From Strigops habroptila (lineage: Eukaryota; Chordata; Aves; Psittaciformes; Psittacidae), in NCBI RefSeq assembly GCF_004027225.2, contig NC_044289.2:3275761-3339760 (forward strand): a stretch of DNA of 64,000 nucleotides, in the 5' to 3' direction. Positions within the stretch are counted from its first letter, which is position 1. Each line of letters starts with the position of its first letter. The notes beneath the pieces are model-generated. The model did not search any database. It saw only the letters and a list, made by a program, of their open reading frames with translations, and was not told the DNA's origin. The position numbers and the translations under genes were made by a program. Below are positions 47,041 to 57,609 of this stretch, piece after piece.

Positions 47041-48110
47041 TGTGAAGATCTTTTTGAGAAAGGGGTTTAGCAGCTTTTGACAATTCAGGGAAGTTATATT
47101 TTAGCTGAGGTTGTCCTTACGAGATAACTACTCTGCAGCCTTGCACAGTTGAGTGCCAAACTACAAGTATAATAAACCATGGATTAAAAATACCCAAGTC
47201 CTGTCTAAACCTTTGACTCTGGTACTGCCAGCAACTGATGGAGCATTGATTCTTAGCTTAATACTTCTAAAGCTTGGTTGTGGTTTTTGCATTGGCCTTA
47301 TTCTGGTGGGGATATGGTTACTGTTAGTCATTGCTCATGGTTGGCATTGAAGTAGGCTCAGAGAGAACTCCTCATTTGTTTGTTTGTTAGTGCCTGGTTT
47401 GCTCTCACCTAACGCTTGCTGTCATTGGCATCTTGTTACAAAGAAAGGTATCTATGTGTTATCAGGTAAACGGGAGAATGTTTCTGATAAATATATAAAG
47501 ACAAAGTCCTTAGATAAGATTCTCTTAAAGTGTGAAACCTCTCTGAAAATAGCTTATTCTTAAAGGTTCTCAACCACCCTCTCGCGTGCTGCAAGAGAGA
47601 AAGTCCTTGTGCATCAGACCAGTAGCAGATGTCAATTGAAGGACATGCTGAATTATAGTCAGTTTGGGTGCCAGGAGGACGGGCCAAGTTTGTCATTGTG
47701 AATGAGGTTCCTGTGCGGCTGGGATTCTTCTCTCTGTTCACAAATTGGGTGTTGACGCCCGTTGTATTTTACTGAATGCGTTTGCTTGGAGGTATTGTTT
47801 AAGGAGTAGCTTTGTGTGACTGAATTCCAACCTATTGGATTTTTCGAGCAGTTTGGTGTGGTTATTTATTGGTTTTCATGTGACTGGTGTGCAGCTGAAT
47901 AAACAAATGCTCCTTCTTTGGAGTGTTTGCAAGAAGCAGCTTGGAGCCAGCTTGAACACACAGCCTCAAGCACTGCTCTGCATCCCGACAGCTGTCCTGA
48001 GCTGCATCAGGGGGGGTGAAAGCAGAGTCACTTCCTGGAAAGCAGAGAGGAAGAAAACAGTTGTGTTGTTAATAAGTCTTGTTGGCAATTTTTTGGGGTT
48101 TTTATACCTG
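47041..48110. other. Intronic, no gene recognised
   Basis: Unique AT-rich DNA. Only short frames; nothing recognised. Confidence 0.5.
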
Positions 48111-48279
48111 AAGGGTCTACAAGAAATCTGGAGAGGGACTTTTAACAAAGGCAGGTAGTGATAGGACAAGGCGGAATGGCTTTAAACTGAGAGAGGATAA
48201 ATTTAAGTTAGACATTAGGAAGAAATTCTTTACTATAGGGTGGTGAGACACTGGAATAGGTTGCCCAGAGAAGCTGTAC
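48111..48279 (+). mobile_element. CR1 LINE fragment, diverged, + orientation, interrupted
   Basis: It contains CTACAAGAAATCTGGAGAGG, GATAGGACAAGGCGGAATGG, GACATTAGGAAGAAATTC and GGTTGCCCAGAGAAGCTGT. It stops exactly where the opposite-strand copy begins. It is more diverged than its neighbour, so probably older. Its own 3' remainder is not seen on the far side. Confidence 0.9.
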
Positions 48280-48600
48280 ATAGAACGGTTTGTGTTGGAA
48301 GGGACCTTAAAGCTCATCCAGTTCCAACCCCTTGCCATGGGCAGGGACACCTTCCATTAGAGCAGGTTGCTCCAAGCCCCTGTGTCCAACCTGGCCTTGA
48401 ACACTGCCAGGGATGGGGCAGCCACAGCTTCTCTGGGCACCCTGTGCCAGTGCCTCAGCACCCTCACAGGGAACAACTTCTGCCTCAGAGCTCATCTCAA
48501 TCTCCCCTCTGGCAGGTTAAAGCCATTCCCCCTTATCCTGTCCCTACCAGCCCTTGTCCAAAACCCCTCTCCAGGTTTCTTCTACACCAGGTTTCTTGTG
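48280..48600 (-). mobile_element. CR1 LINE fragment, 3' end, - orientation, abutting another copy
   Basis: It starts at its terminus (CATAGAACGGTTTGTGTTGG) directly against the + copy and covers CCAACCCCTTGCCATGGGCA to CCAAAACCCCTCTCCAGG. Near its 5' end, CCAGGTTTCTT occurs twice 16 bases apart, suggesting a small duplication at the junction. It supplies most of a 198-codon plus-strand frame (48240-48836) that should not be read as a protein. Confidence 0.95.
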
Positions 48601-50860
48601 TGACAGTCCTCATCTTGCTTACCAAATGCTTGACCATCCTGTCTCAGGTAGACCCCATCTTTCTCACAGTCACTGAGATCTGTGTCTGGTGGCACACCTC
48701 TGATCCCTTCACTCATAAACAACTTGTCCTTGTGGCCTTAGGAGCTGGGTCTCGTTCAAAGCTACCTGTGCCAGCCCTTCCCATATTCCTGGTACAGGGG
48801 AACATCTCAATTACCTATACCCTGCTGGGGTGTTAAGATATTAACCCCAATATGAGCTTTGTTCCCCACCAGCTTGTGATGTGAAAGCATGTCTTTACCT
48901 TCCAGTCACTTTCTTGTGTGCTCTCTCTCAAAGCTGGAAGGATGCACCGTGTTAGGGGGACCATGGCAGCAGCACCCTTGTTATGTTGGCCACCACACAC
49001 ACACAAAACACTTCAAGTCGTCACTCTCCTGAAGTTATCCTGCAGTTCTATCTCATCCTGTAACCACCACCTGCCTCTTCTGATAGCAATTGCAAGAGCA
49101 CAAGCAAAATGCAAGATATGATGGGTGAAGGGCTGTGAATTCCCAAACACTGAGGATTTGAGGGTTTATAAACAATTAGCTCTTATGCTTCTGTTTGCGG
49201 CTCATGTCTCTGGACCAGCACAGGACTCAGAAGACAGCATCAAACCCAGCTGGGCAGAGTTTTGCTGTTGATTTAAGCCTTTCCTAAGGCATGAGGTGTT
49301 TGCAATGATACTGTTAATTTAGCAAACTTCTGGAGTGGCTGCTGCCCTGTGATCCGTATTAGTAGAACTTCATGCCCTCGGGCAGGCAGATCAGTGTCCA
49401 CATCAGGGAGTTTTAGTGGAATTGGGGCATCCATCTCTAAACAGAGACAAATGAAATGATGGTGAGGTCGGTGGGCTCATCCTGGGGCTGTGTTTCAGGT
49501 GAGCTCGTGGCACAGCCAGCCTGCGAGGAGACAGCACTGGATGAGATGAGATGGGCAGGGCTCTGTCTTGGTTAGCAAAGACTACAAAGAGCAGATGCAT
49601 TACTTATTTATGCAGCCTGGATCCTGGTGTGACAGAGCGCAGCACAAAAGCTAAAATGACAGTAATTAGAACGGATCCGCACTCGGTGACCCAGGGAAAA
49701 GTGAAAACCTGGGAAGATAATCGTGAGTGAAGGAGGCAACGTACACCAGAAAATGGTGACGGTTACAATCTGAATGAGAAAACAAGCTCCTAAAGCAAAC
49801 TAGCTCCTGGAAATCCCATTAATGCTGACAAATATCCAGCTCCAGGATTCGGGAAGTATCACAGCGAACATCTGTTCAGGTAAATAATGAGGGTGAATCC
49901 AGTTGCTGTTTGAAAATGCTGCCTGCTCCTTCTGCTTAAGGTGAGCCTGTTAATACAGGCTGTTAAAACAGCTCGCTATCATCACAGTGCTAACAATTAT
50001 CATATTCTCTGTGGTTGGGGATTATGGAACACCTGGCTCCTGGCACTAACTGCAGTGTGGCACCACAACTGCTCCCTCAACAGCAGCTCTGAGGATAACC
50101 CATGTTCTTGGCTTTAAGGATGATAGATTACTGAAGAGTTGTGGTGTTTATAAGCCCTCTGAAATGGGCAAGATTCCAGTAAATTCAAGTCTGGATTCTG
50201 TTCTAATTTGCTTGCTGCTCTATCTGGCTGTTTCTGGTTGGGCTTTAAATCCAATCACATTTGGGTTCTCTGACATTTCTTGAAATTCTTTTGGATTTGT
50301 TTGGTTTTGAGGAGGAGGCCCCGCTCATAAGCTGAAAAAGACCTCAAAGGCTCTATCTGAAGATGGCTTTGATTGCACTCAGTTGACTGGGGGGCACTGG
50401 TTCAACATCTTCATTTTGTAGGCATGCAGCACAAATAATTTACAGCCCCAAAAGCACTGAGAAGGAGCCCTGGTCATCCAGGAGAGCTGGGAGGGTGGGG
50501 CTGGCTTTGGACTTGACAGTCTTGTTGACTTTGTGAGGTCTTCTGGTTGGCTTTGACTTATGTGAAGACAACTGGAGGAGGATCAGACTCCTCCAGGGAC
50601 ATGTGGGAGCTTGTGTGCCTTTGGAGGACAGGCTTGCAGCCTTGCCTCTTGCATCCCTGGTGATACACCAAGTGGCACTGTCTTGGCTGCTTCGGTACAG
50701 GAAAATGATGACAATGTGGTCTCAAGTTGCCTCTCAGCCAGAGAACAAAGCGTGTGGTGAGTGCCTGGCTGTAACTGGGCATGGAGAACGTTGCAGGCTG
50801 ATATGTGTGTGTGGGTTGGGCAGTTATTCAGGGCTGGGTCAGGTACTTTTCCAGAGCTTT

Positions 50861-50889
50861 ATTCATGTGTAAGCTCCATTCATGTGTAA
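50861..50889 (+). repeat. Short tandem repeat, 12-bp unit at 17-bp period
   Basis: ATTCATGTGTAA occurs at 50861-50872 and again at 50878-50889, separated by GCTCC. Two copies only. Confidence 0.8.
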
Positions 50890-51672
50890 AGGAAAACAGC
50901 CTTGTACTGGAAGCACGGTGCGCGAGTCAAACACCCAAATGCACCCATCCCTTTGCCTCTGCTTGCTGGAGCATCTTCTGAGTGACAGCCTGGCTGGTCC
51001 CGCTCTGACCAGCACCCTGAAGAGCAGCAGCTTTTCTCTTCAAAATATTTGCCATTTCTGCAGGGGTGGAGGTATTCCTATGGCCATCCTTGGTGGCCCC
51101 AGCATCCCTGGCATGGTGACACGCTGTAGGATCCCTTGGAGAGCTCTGAGACAGTCCAGCTTGGCCATTTTGGCCATGATGAGCAACCCAGCAGCAATGG
51201 TCATGGGGCTCAACAACCAGGACGAGAGATAGCATTAGGAATACCAGAGCATGGGGGGTTGTAACCTCTTATCCAGAGGTGTGTGTACCTGTGTTAAGAA
51301 GGAGAGATGGTGAGCAGAAGAGGGCATAAACTGCAAGTGAAGGAACACAGTTCAATAGTTAAGACTCTTGCCTGGGTTGGAGTGTTTTAGCTGGAACATG
51401 GTGCGCAGAAACCAACTCAGAGTGAGCAAGGGGTGGTCACTTTGATCCCTGGAGCAGTGTGGCCTCAAAGTGTGTTTTCAGGACTTTATGCCAGCCCTGT
51501 GCAGGCAGAGCATGCCTGCTATCCTCCATGGGGATTTTTGCCTGCAGCAAGACTCTGGGATTTCTGTCTTGGCTCTAGTTGCTCACCAAAGGTGCAATAG
51601 GAGAAACCTGCAGGAAGGGAGAGTTGCAAGACATCCTTCTTTTCCATTATTTTATGCTAGTAGCAGGAATAG

Positions 51673-51700
51673 ATATGTATATATATATTTAAATATAAAG
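51673..51700. repeat. TA-rich simple repeat
   Basis: An ATGTATATATATATTTAAAT-type low-complexity run. Confidence 0.75.
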
Positions 51701-53100
51701 TGTGTTAAATGTTTTCGAATTGCGAGGGCTGGGATGGGACATAGCACACGCAGAAAACGAAGCATGTCAGTGAGTCTCTTGTCTCCAGGCTGGCTGATAA
51801 CCCTCTGTTCTGGCTAATTTTTGGTGTCATCAATCACAAGTAGCAGGACAGAAGCCTCGTGGTGCCCTTTGTGTACCGCAGAACTCATTGAGGACCTATT
51901 AGTGCTTTCAGTTAATTCTGGTGACATATTTATAGCAGGGAGATCTACAGCACCGATTTCCTACAGGACACATCACAGTCTGACATTAGATTAAGTTAGA
52001 GAGTCCCTTTTCCTGGCTGGATCAATGGGTACAGTCAAACAGAGCCTTGTCTACATGCAGATGAGAAGGATTAGATTTAAATCGGCACATGTCAGTAACG
52101 GCTGGTTTTCCCACCAAGGGAAGAATAGGCAGGGAAAAACTTCCATCATTAATAATTGAAGTTTATAGAGAGGGGAAAAAAAAATGTTACATATCATATA
52201 CTGTTCTTGCAGATTACAGGGCCCTGCTTTTGCTGGTAATTCTGTCTGGCAGACAAGTGCTAAAAATTATGATGATTATCACTGGGTTTCTGAATCTGTT
52301 ATGAATCTTCTGCAGTTGTGGAATATATTAACAAATGCCCTTTTGTAGCAGAGCTGAAAATACTTTTGGTAGCACAAAAGTGTCCATAGAAAAATACTCA
52401 GAGAGAAGTTGGAAATGAGAGTTGGTATCATTTGCCAGCATGAGGAGAATAACAAGCTCTGGTCTGGACTTTGTACAGCAGGGTGACTGAACGGGATGAC
52501 CAGCACCCAGCATGGTGGATGCTGGAGGCTGCAGAAGGGCACCGATGTGTTCTTCACCCATCCCATATGAGAGTGATTTGGGCTTGCGGTTGACATGGCA
52601 GTGGTGCTCCCAGAGGCTGAGGTTGCCCAGGGCTTATCGAAAGACCTCCAGAAGCCATTAGAAAGGAGCTTTTTGAAGCTACTTACAATGTGAAAATGTA
52701 AAAGCTGTGTTTCTCCAGGCTGGAGAAAGAGTTTTCTGTTCTTCTTTGTATTTTCAGAGAAGGCTCCCAGTGGTAGCACTGGGTGTACATGTGCAAGCCA
52801 TACCTGCTGGGTTTTGCTGGCAGGGAACCACTTTCCCATTGTATGTCCATAAAACATTTTGGTCGCTCTTCATTGCTGCTGCTCTTTCCTCTGGCAATAA
52901 TTTCTCCAGGCTGCCAAGCACTAGAGGTCGTGGTGCTCTGCAGTGAAGTTCTGTGCTTTGTGCTTGCTCGGCATCCGAGAGCCTTAATCCCAGCAAGCAT
53001 TCAAACAACAGCAGCTCATGTAAATCAAGCAGGAAATAATACATGAGAAGAAGTGAACATGAATTTCTAATTAACTAAATTTGCAACTGGTGCATGCAAC

Positions 53101-53219
53101 TTAAAGGGCATGTGATTTATCACCTGTCAGTAAAAATGGTGGTTATAGCTTGTGCTTTCAGTACTGTAGTGTGCGCATAGCTCAGCTGTGGAGTTAAAGG
53201 GCATCTGATTTATCACCTG
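53101..53219 (+). repeat. Duplicated 26-bp element (93-bp offset)
   Basis: Copies at 53101-53126 and 53194-53219 match at 25 of 26 positions. Both start TTAAAGGGCAT and end TGATTTATCACCTG; the mismatch is G versus C at position 12. The 67 bases between them are not similar. Each copy contains CAGGTGATAA on the reverse strand, an E-box fused to a GATA core. Confidence 0.85.
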
Positions 53220-55122
53220 ACACCAGCCATACTGGTTAGAGCCTTCACGGCTGGGACAGCAGAGACACCATGTCTTGTTTTCACCAAATAGCTATTTGCT
53301 TGGTTATTCCTCCAGCAGAGAGGTGTGTGAAGGACTTTCATTTATTTATGGATTTATTGAAACAAAGCGATAGTAGGAGCTGCATTTCCTCAGTGGAAAG
53401 GGAGGTCTGGAGCACAGGAGGGCAGCCTCTTTGGCCTGGTGGTTCCTCAGATATGGTGATGGGTGAGAGCCCTTCTCTTTTGAGCTACAGGGCTTCATGG
53501 CTGATGTTTACCACAAGGGCACACTGGCCACCCTTTCCATGTTTGCAGTTCACAGACTTTGCCTAGGCATTTGACTTGCAGTAGTGTTGAGGCCCTAATA
53601 GGGCTCAGAGATAGTTAATCAAATCTGCAAGTGGTCATCAATGAACAGTTGACTTAACTCCTGCGTGCCTGGAGGTTTAAGAGGGTTTGCTGAGACCAAA
53701 CTTCAGAAAACCCCTGTAGTTACAAGCTCATTCCTAGATATTAGGAACTTTGCTTGTTGGCCTCATTGGAGCTTACGCTTTTACTACTAATGAAAACTAG
53801 ATCCTTATTGCTAACAAAAAGGTGAGCAGCCTCACATAAGCTGTGCATTGCAGTGTAGATGAATCTGGCCCATTCCCTGCTGAGTACCAATGTCATTTGG
53901 TTTGATGCAGAAAGTTCAGTGCAATTTAAGCATCATCAAATCAGCGCAGTTATCTCCATATGTCAGACGCTGGTTTCCAGGGGACCATGGAGAAATCTGT
54001 GGGAGCCACATATTCATTGTACATGGAAAGATTGGCCAAACTGAATCCCATCTTTTGGTATCAATAAATATGTGCAATTGTCACCCCATATTTTTGTGTC
54101 TCTGTTCCCCTCTTTTTGTGACCTAGTGGACTCAAGGGAAGTTTTGAGTTTGACATGGTTTTTTCAAGTCTTAGATGCTGAGAAAAAGCAGCTGTTGCTA
54201 AAGGTGGAGTAGACGAGTTTCTGCTCTTCCTTGTGAGCCCATGTGGAAGCAGTGGTCCTGCCAGGCATGGGAGCTGTGCTGCTGGAAAGGGCTAGCTGTG
54301 AAACACTTCTTCCTACCTCCTTGTGACCTTAAGCAGTCACAGGAATCTTTGGGTAACCCATCACATTCCTGGGTTTAGTGTCATCTGCCACATCATCTTC
54401 ATCAGTTTTAGTGCAGTTCAAGGGGTATGAGAAATGATGCCAATGCAGTTCATACAGTTTGCGTCCACCAGAACATAAACCTGTTTTGTGTGGATTATTT
54501 TAACCTTGGCTTGCCATTAAATACTAAGATAGATTGCAGTGGGTTTTGGTTGGGTTTTTTAAGTGTGATATGACTGGTTTTGGAGTATCTGGTGTGAAAT
54601 ATTGAAAACCTTTCTGTTACTGTGCGTGGAGTCATTGCCGTTGGCTGCATCAACAAGTAAGAAAGCTCTATGGACCACAAAAACCTCATTACATAATGTC
54701 TGCAAATAGAAGACATACATGAATTCAAGTAAGAGGTACAGTAGGTCATGAGACTCCTGAGGATGGAGGAAACTCTTTTAAGTGCGCTTTAATTACCCAG
54801 CTCGAAAAATCTCCTAACCTAATGCTGGGTAGAAATCGGTGCTGACTGGAAGGGTTGGGTGCTAAAGTTGATGATTTCAGCTGAACTGGTTCCTGGATGA
54901 GGCCTCCAAAAAGCTCTCAAATGGTGAGCAGAAGCTCAGGGTGGTGGGAAACTGTGTTCTTCACCTCACTGCTCCCCATCCTGGGGCTGCAGGTGAGTTA
55001 GAGCAGCAACAAAAGGTCCCATGAAAGGCAGGGAGTGACACTCTCATCTGACTCATTGCCCTGCTTTCTCCTGAGCTCTCTAGTGCAGTCTTGCCCTGCT
55101 AGTTCTACTTTTTCCATATGTG

Positions 55123-55280
55123 CATAGAATCACAGAATCCCAGACTGGTTTGTGTTGGAAGGGACCTTAAAGCTCATCCAGCTCCACCCCCCTGCCACGG
55201 GCAGGGACACCTTCCACTAGAGCAGGTTGCTCCAAGCCCCTGTGTCCAGCCTGGCCTTGAACACTGCCAGGGATGGGGCA
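55123..55280 (-). mobile_element. CR1 LINE fragment, 3' end, - orientation
   Basis: CATAGAATCACAGAATCCCAG begins the terminus. The copy runs to CACTGCCAGGGATGGGGCA with few differences from the 43529 and 48280 copies. Confidence 0.96.
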
Positions 55281-56170
55281 TCTGGTTATTAGGTTTGGTC
55301 CTCATGCTCCCCAGAACCCATATGTTAATATCTAGTTACTATGGGGGTTTTTTTGGGGTGGTTGTGGGGTTTTTTGTTGGGGAAGGGGGAGTGTGTTAAA
55401 GTTTTCAGTCTTCCTTTGTCTTTGTGCTCCTCTCCCTGTGTTTTATTATTCTGGGCAACTATCAGGGCAATCGAAGCGCCCAACTAGCAGGGGAGATATT
55501 CCGTCAGTTCTGTATCTTTTCTTCATAAGAATAAAAGTGTGGTGGGACCTTTCATGTAGTCAGGCTCTCAGAGGGGGGTGAAGGAATGAAAAATGGGCAA
55601 TGTGATAGCATTTTGCTACTACCTTAGCTGAAGGACGGAAGGAATCAAGCTAACATGTTTGTTTGACAGGGAATACTTTGTGTACTTGTGTAATCTGTTG
55701 ATCTGAGAATTAAATCACTTCATCATCTTCTGTGCCATTGATCTTGGAGTCATTAGTGAAAGTACAAGCTGTCGGTGACATGCCCCCCTGCCTCACACAA
55801 CCCTCACAGAGGAGAACATGCATCAGCAGATGCTTTTGTTCATGCAAGTCAAATATGGGTTGTGGTTGTCCCCAGACCATGTTAACTATAAGGAAAAGAA
55901 AAAAAGAGAAGAGCTGGAAGACTTACAAATTTTGCTTGTTTTCCTTAATAGTTCCTTTTTCCCTTAGTTTTTTGCAGCTGACTCCCATGTATGTATGGGG
56001 GGGGAGGGGGTATGGTGAGTAATGTATGTATGTGGACATAAATTTATAAATACTTAATACTAAGTATGGTGTATATGTATGCATGTGTAACTTCTGCAAT
56101 ACTTTGGCTCTGGTCAACCTCACTTGCTGTGCTTTCCAATTGTAGAGACACAAGACATTAGTGCTTTAGA
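55281..56170. other. Intronic, no gene recognised
   Basis: Unique DNA, including a G/T-rich low-complexity stretch at 55340-55395 and a G-run near 55998-56010. A 7-bp-arm inverted repeat (ATACTTA/TAAGTAT) lies just beyond at 56050-56067. Confidence 0.5.
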
Positions 56171-56258
56171 GATTCGGGTTGGAAGGGACCTTAAAGCTCA
56201 TCCAGTTCCAACCTCCTGCCACAGGCCGGGACACCTTCCACTAGGCCAGGTTCTCCCA
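56171..56258 (-). mobile_element. CR1 LINE fragment, short, - orientation
   Basis: It starts inside the terminus at TTCGGGTTGGAAGGGACC, retains CCTTAAAGCTCATCCAGTTC and ACACCTTCCACTAGGCCAGG, and then decays. Confidence 0.9.
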
Positions 56259-57430
56259 CACCCCCTCCTGTGGCTGACACCCTCTCCCGGCTTATCCTCT
56301 CTCAGCTTTCCAGAGAGGAGTTTTTGTGCTTCTAAAGCTATTATTTAAAACCCCCTTCTGCTAGTTTATTCCAGCTGTGAGCAGTCCCTTAGAAGCCCCG
56401 GTGTGCTATTTGCTTGTGAGTGCTTCTGGGATGAAGGCAGCAGGAGACCTGAGCATGGCCAGGGAGTGATGAGCTGTAGAGGGGAATGGATAAAAGGAAG
56501 GTGGGTATTGAAAACATTGGGCAAAATAACACAGCACATGGGATTTAGGGTTGAATCTTCCAGCTGCCTTGCAGTTATCACATTTAATCACTATGCCACA
56601 GGGATGGACACAGTACCAAAAAGCATGGGTTTGCTCCCCACTGTGTCTACAGTGCTGCTTCCCCTACACCACCACCCTCCTCCTCAGCTCCACACTGGTT
56701 TTCCTCTGTCGAGCAGGGTGACAGGCCACCAGGGGCAGATGCCAAAGGACCAGCCTCGTGTTCCTACTGGTGCAGAGCATTGCCCTGCGGAGCAGGACAT
56801 GCAGCCCATGCCTGGGGCTCAGTGTCTCCCACCACTGGAAGGGATAAAGAGAAAGGAAGATGAAAGAAACAATAATATTTTTACACTTACTGTAACTCAG
56901 ATTCAGATTTCATTAATTATTGTTTTGTCATGTTGGGAGCCTGGGGAGGAAAATATTAATCACAGGGTTTGCTGAGTGCTGTTTCAGTAACTAAATGAAT
57001 TTCAGTCGGGAAACTTGTTTGTGTGGATATTTGGCTGGTTCCCGCTGTTGGCAGGCGAGCTCTCCCCATGCTTCCCAGCACCCCACCAAGCCCCCAGCCA
57101 TCCACCCCATGGGCTTTTTGGCACATCTCGGTTGCAGCATTTGCCATCACTGCAATGAGCAGAGTTTGTAGGTCCTGTTGGGTTTTCTTTTGCTTGTTTT
57201 CGTTTTCTTTTTGTTCTTTAATAACTTCTGGTAAAAAGAGGCAAAGAGCTGCCTTTTGTGGCTGAGGTGGTGGCAGCCACAGGATGCTGCACAGATCCAA
57301 ACTGGCCTGTGCAAAACTCTTCTGGCCCCTGCACAAGTGTGTGAAAGGAATCTAACAGCAGGAAAGAGCAGGGACCTATTACTCATGCACCCTGTCTCCA
57401 TCCTTTCATTCCCAAATCACTGCTCTATCA
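56259..57430. other. Intronic, no gene recognised
   Basis: Unique DNA. The 190-codon plus-strand frame at 56403-56975 is open on the opposite strand too and shows no domain. Confidence 0.5.
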
Positions 57431-57609
57431 GCTGCCCAGAGAAGCTGTGGCTGCCCCATCCCTGGCAGTGTTCAAGGCCAGGTTGGAGCCAGGTTGCTCC
57501 AAGCCAGGTCTAGTGGAAGGTGTCCCTGCCCATGACAAGAAGTTGGAACTAGATGAGCTTTAAGGTCCCTTCCAACACAAACCACTCTGTGATTCTACAA
57601 TTCTATAAT
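57431..57609 (+). mobile_element. CR1 LINE fragment, 3' end, + orientation, with micro-inversion
   Basis: GCTGCCCAGAGAAGCTGTGG through GGCAGTGTTCAAGGCCAGG is normal. The next 16 bases (57490-57505, CAGGTTGCTCCAAGCC) are the exact reverse complement of the GGCTTGGAGCAACCTG seen at this place in other copies. Normal order resumes at TCTAGTGGAAGGTGTCCC and continues to GATTCTACAATTCTATAATT. Confidence 0.95.

Larger units (their letters stand above)
48601..55122. other. Intronic, CR1-free, no gene recognised
   Basis: A 6.5-kb interval. It holds a CA run at about 48991-49005, a TA-rich run at 51673-51700, a 17-bp-period repeat at 50861-50889 and a duplicated 26-mer near 53.1-53.2 kb. The 192-codon minus-strand frame at 52279-52857 has no recognisable domain. 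Confidence 0.55.

Noticed and set aside
48240..48836. 198-codon plus-strand open frame with repeated PCVQPGLEHCQG-like text
   Set aside because: The repeated peptide text is the antisense of CR1 tails and recurs at other CR1 copies in the window.
52279..52857. 192-codon minus-strand open frame in unique DNA
   Set aside because: No domain or splice context. A rough estimate for 64 kb in six frames makes about one such frame likely by chance.
56403..56975. 190-codon plus-strand open frame
   Set aside because: No recognisable domain and no conservation evidence; within chance expectation for this amount of sequence.
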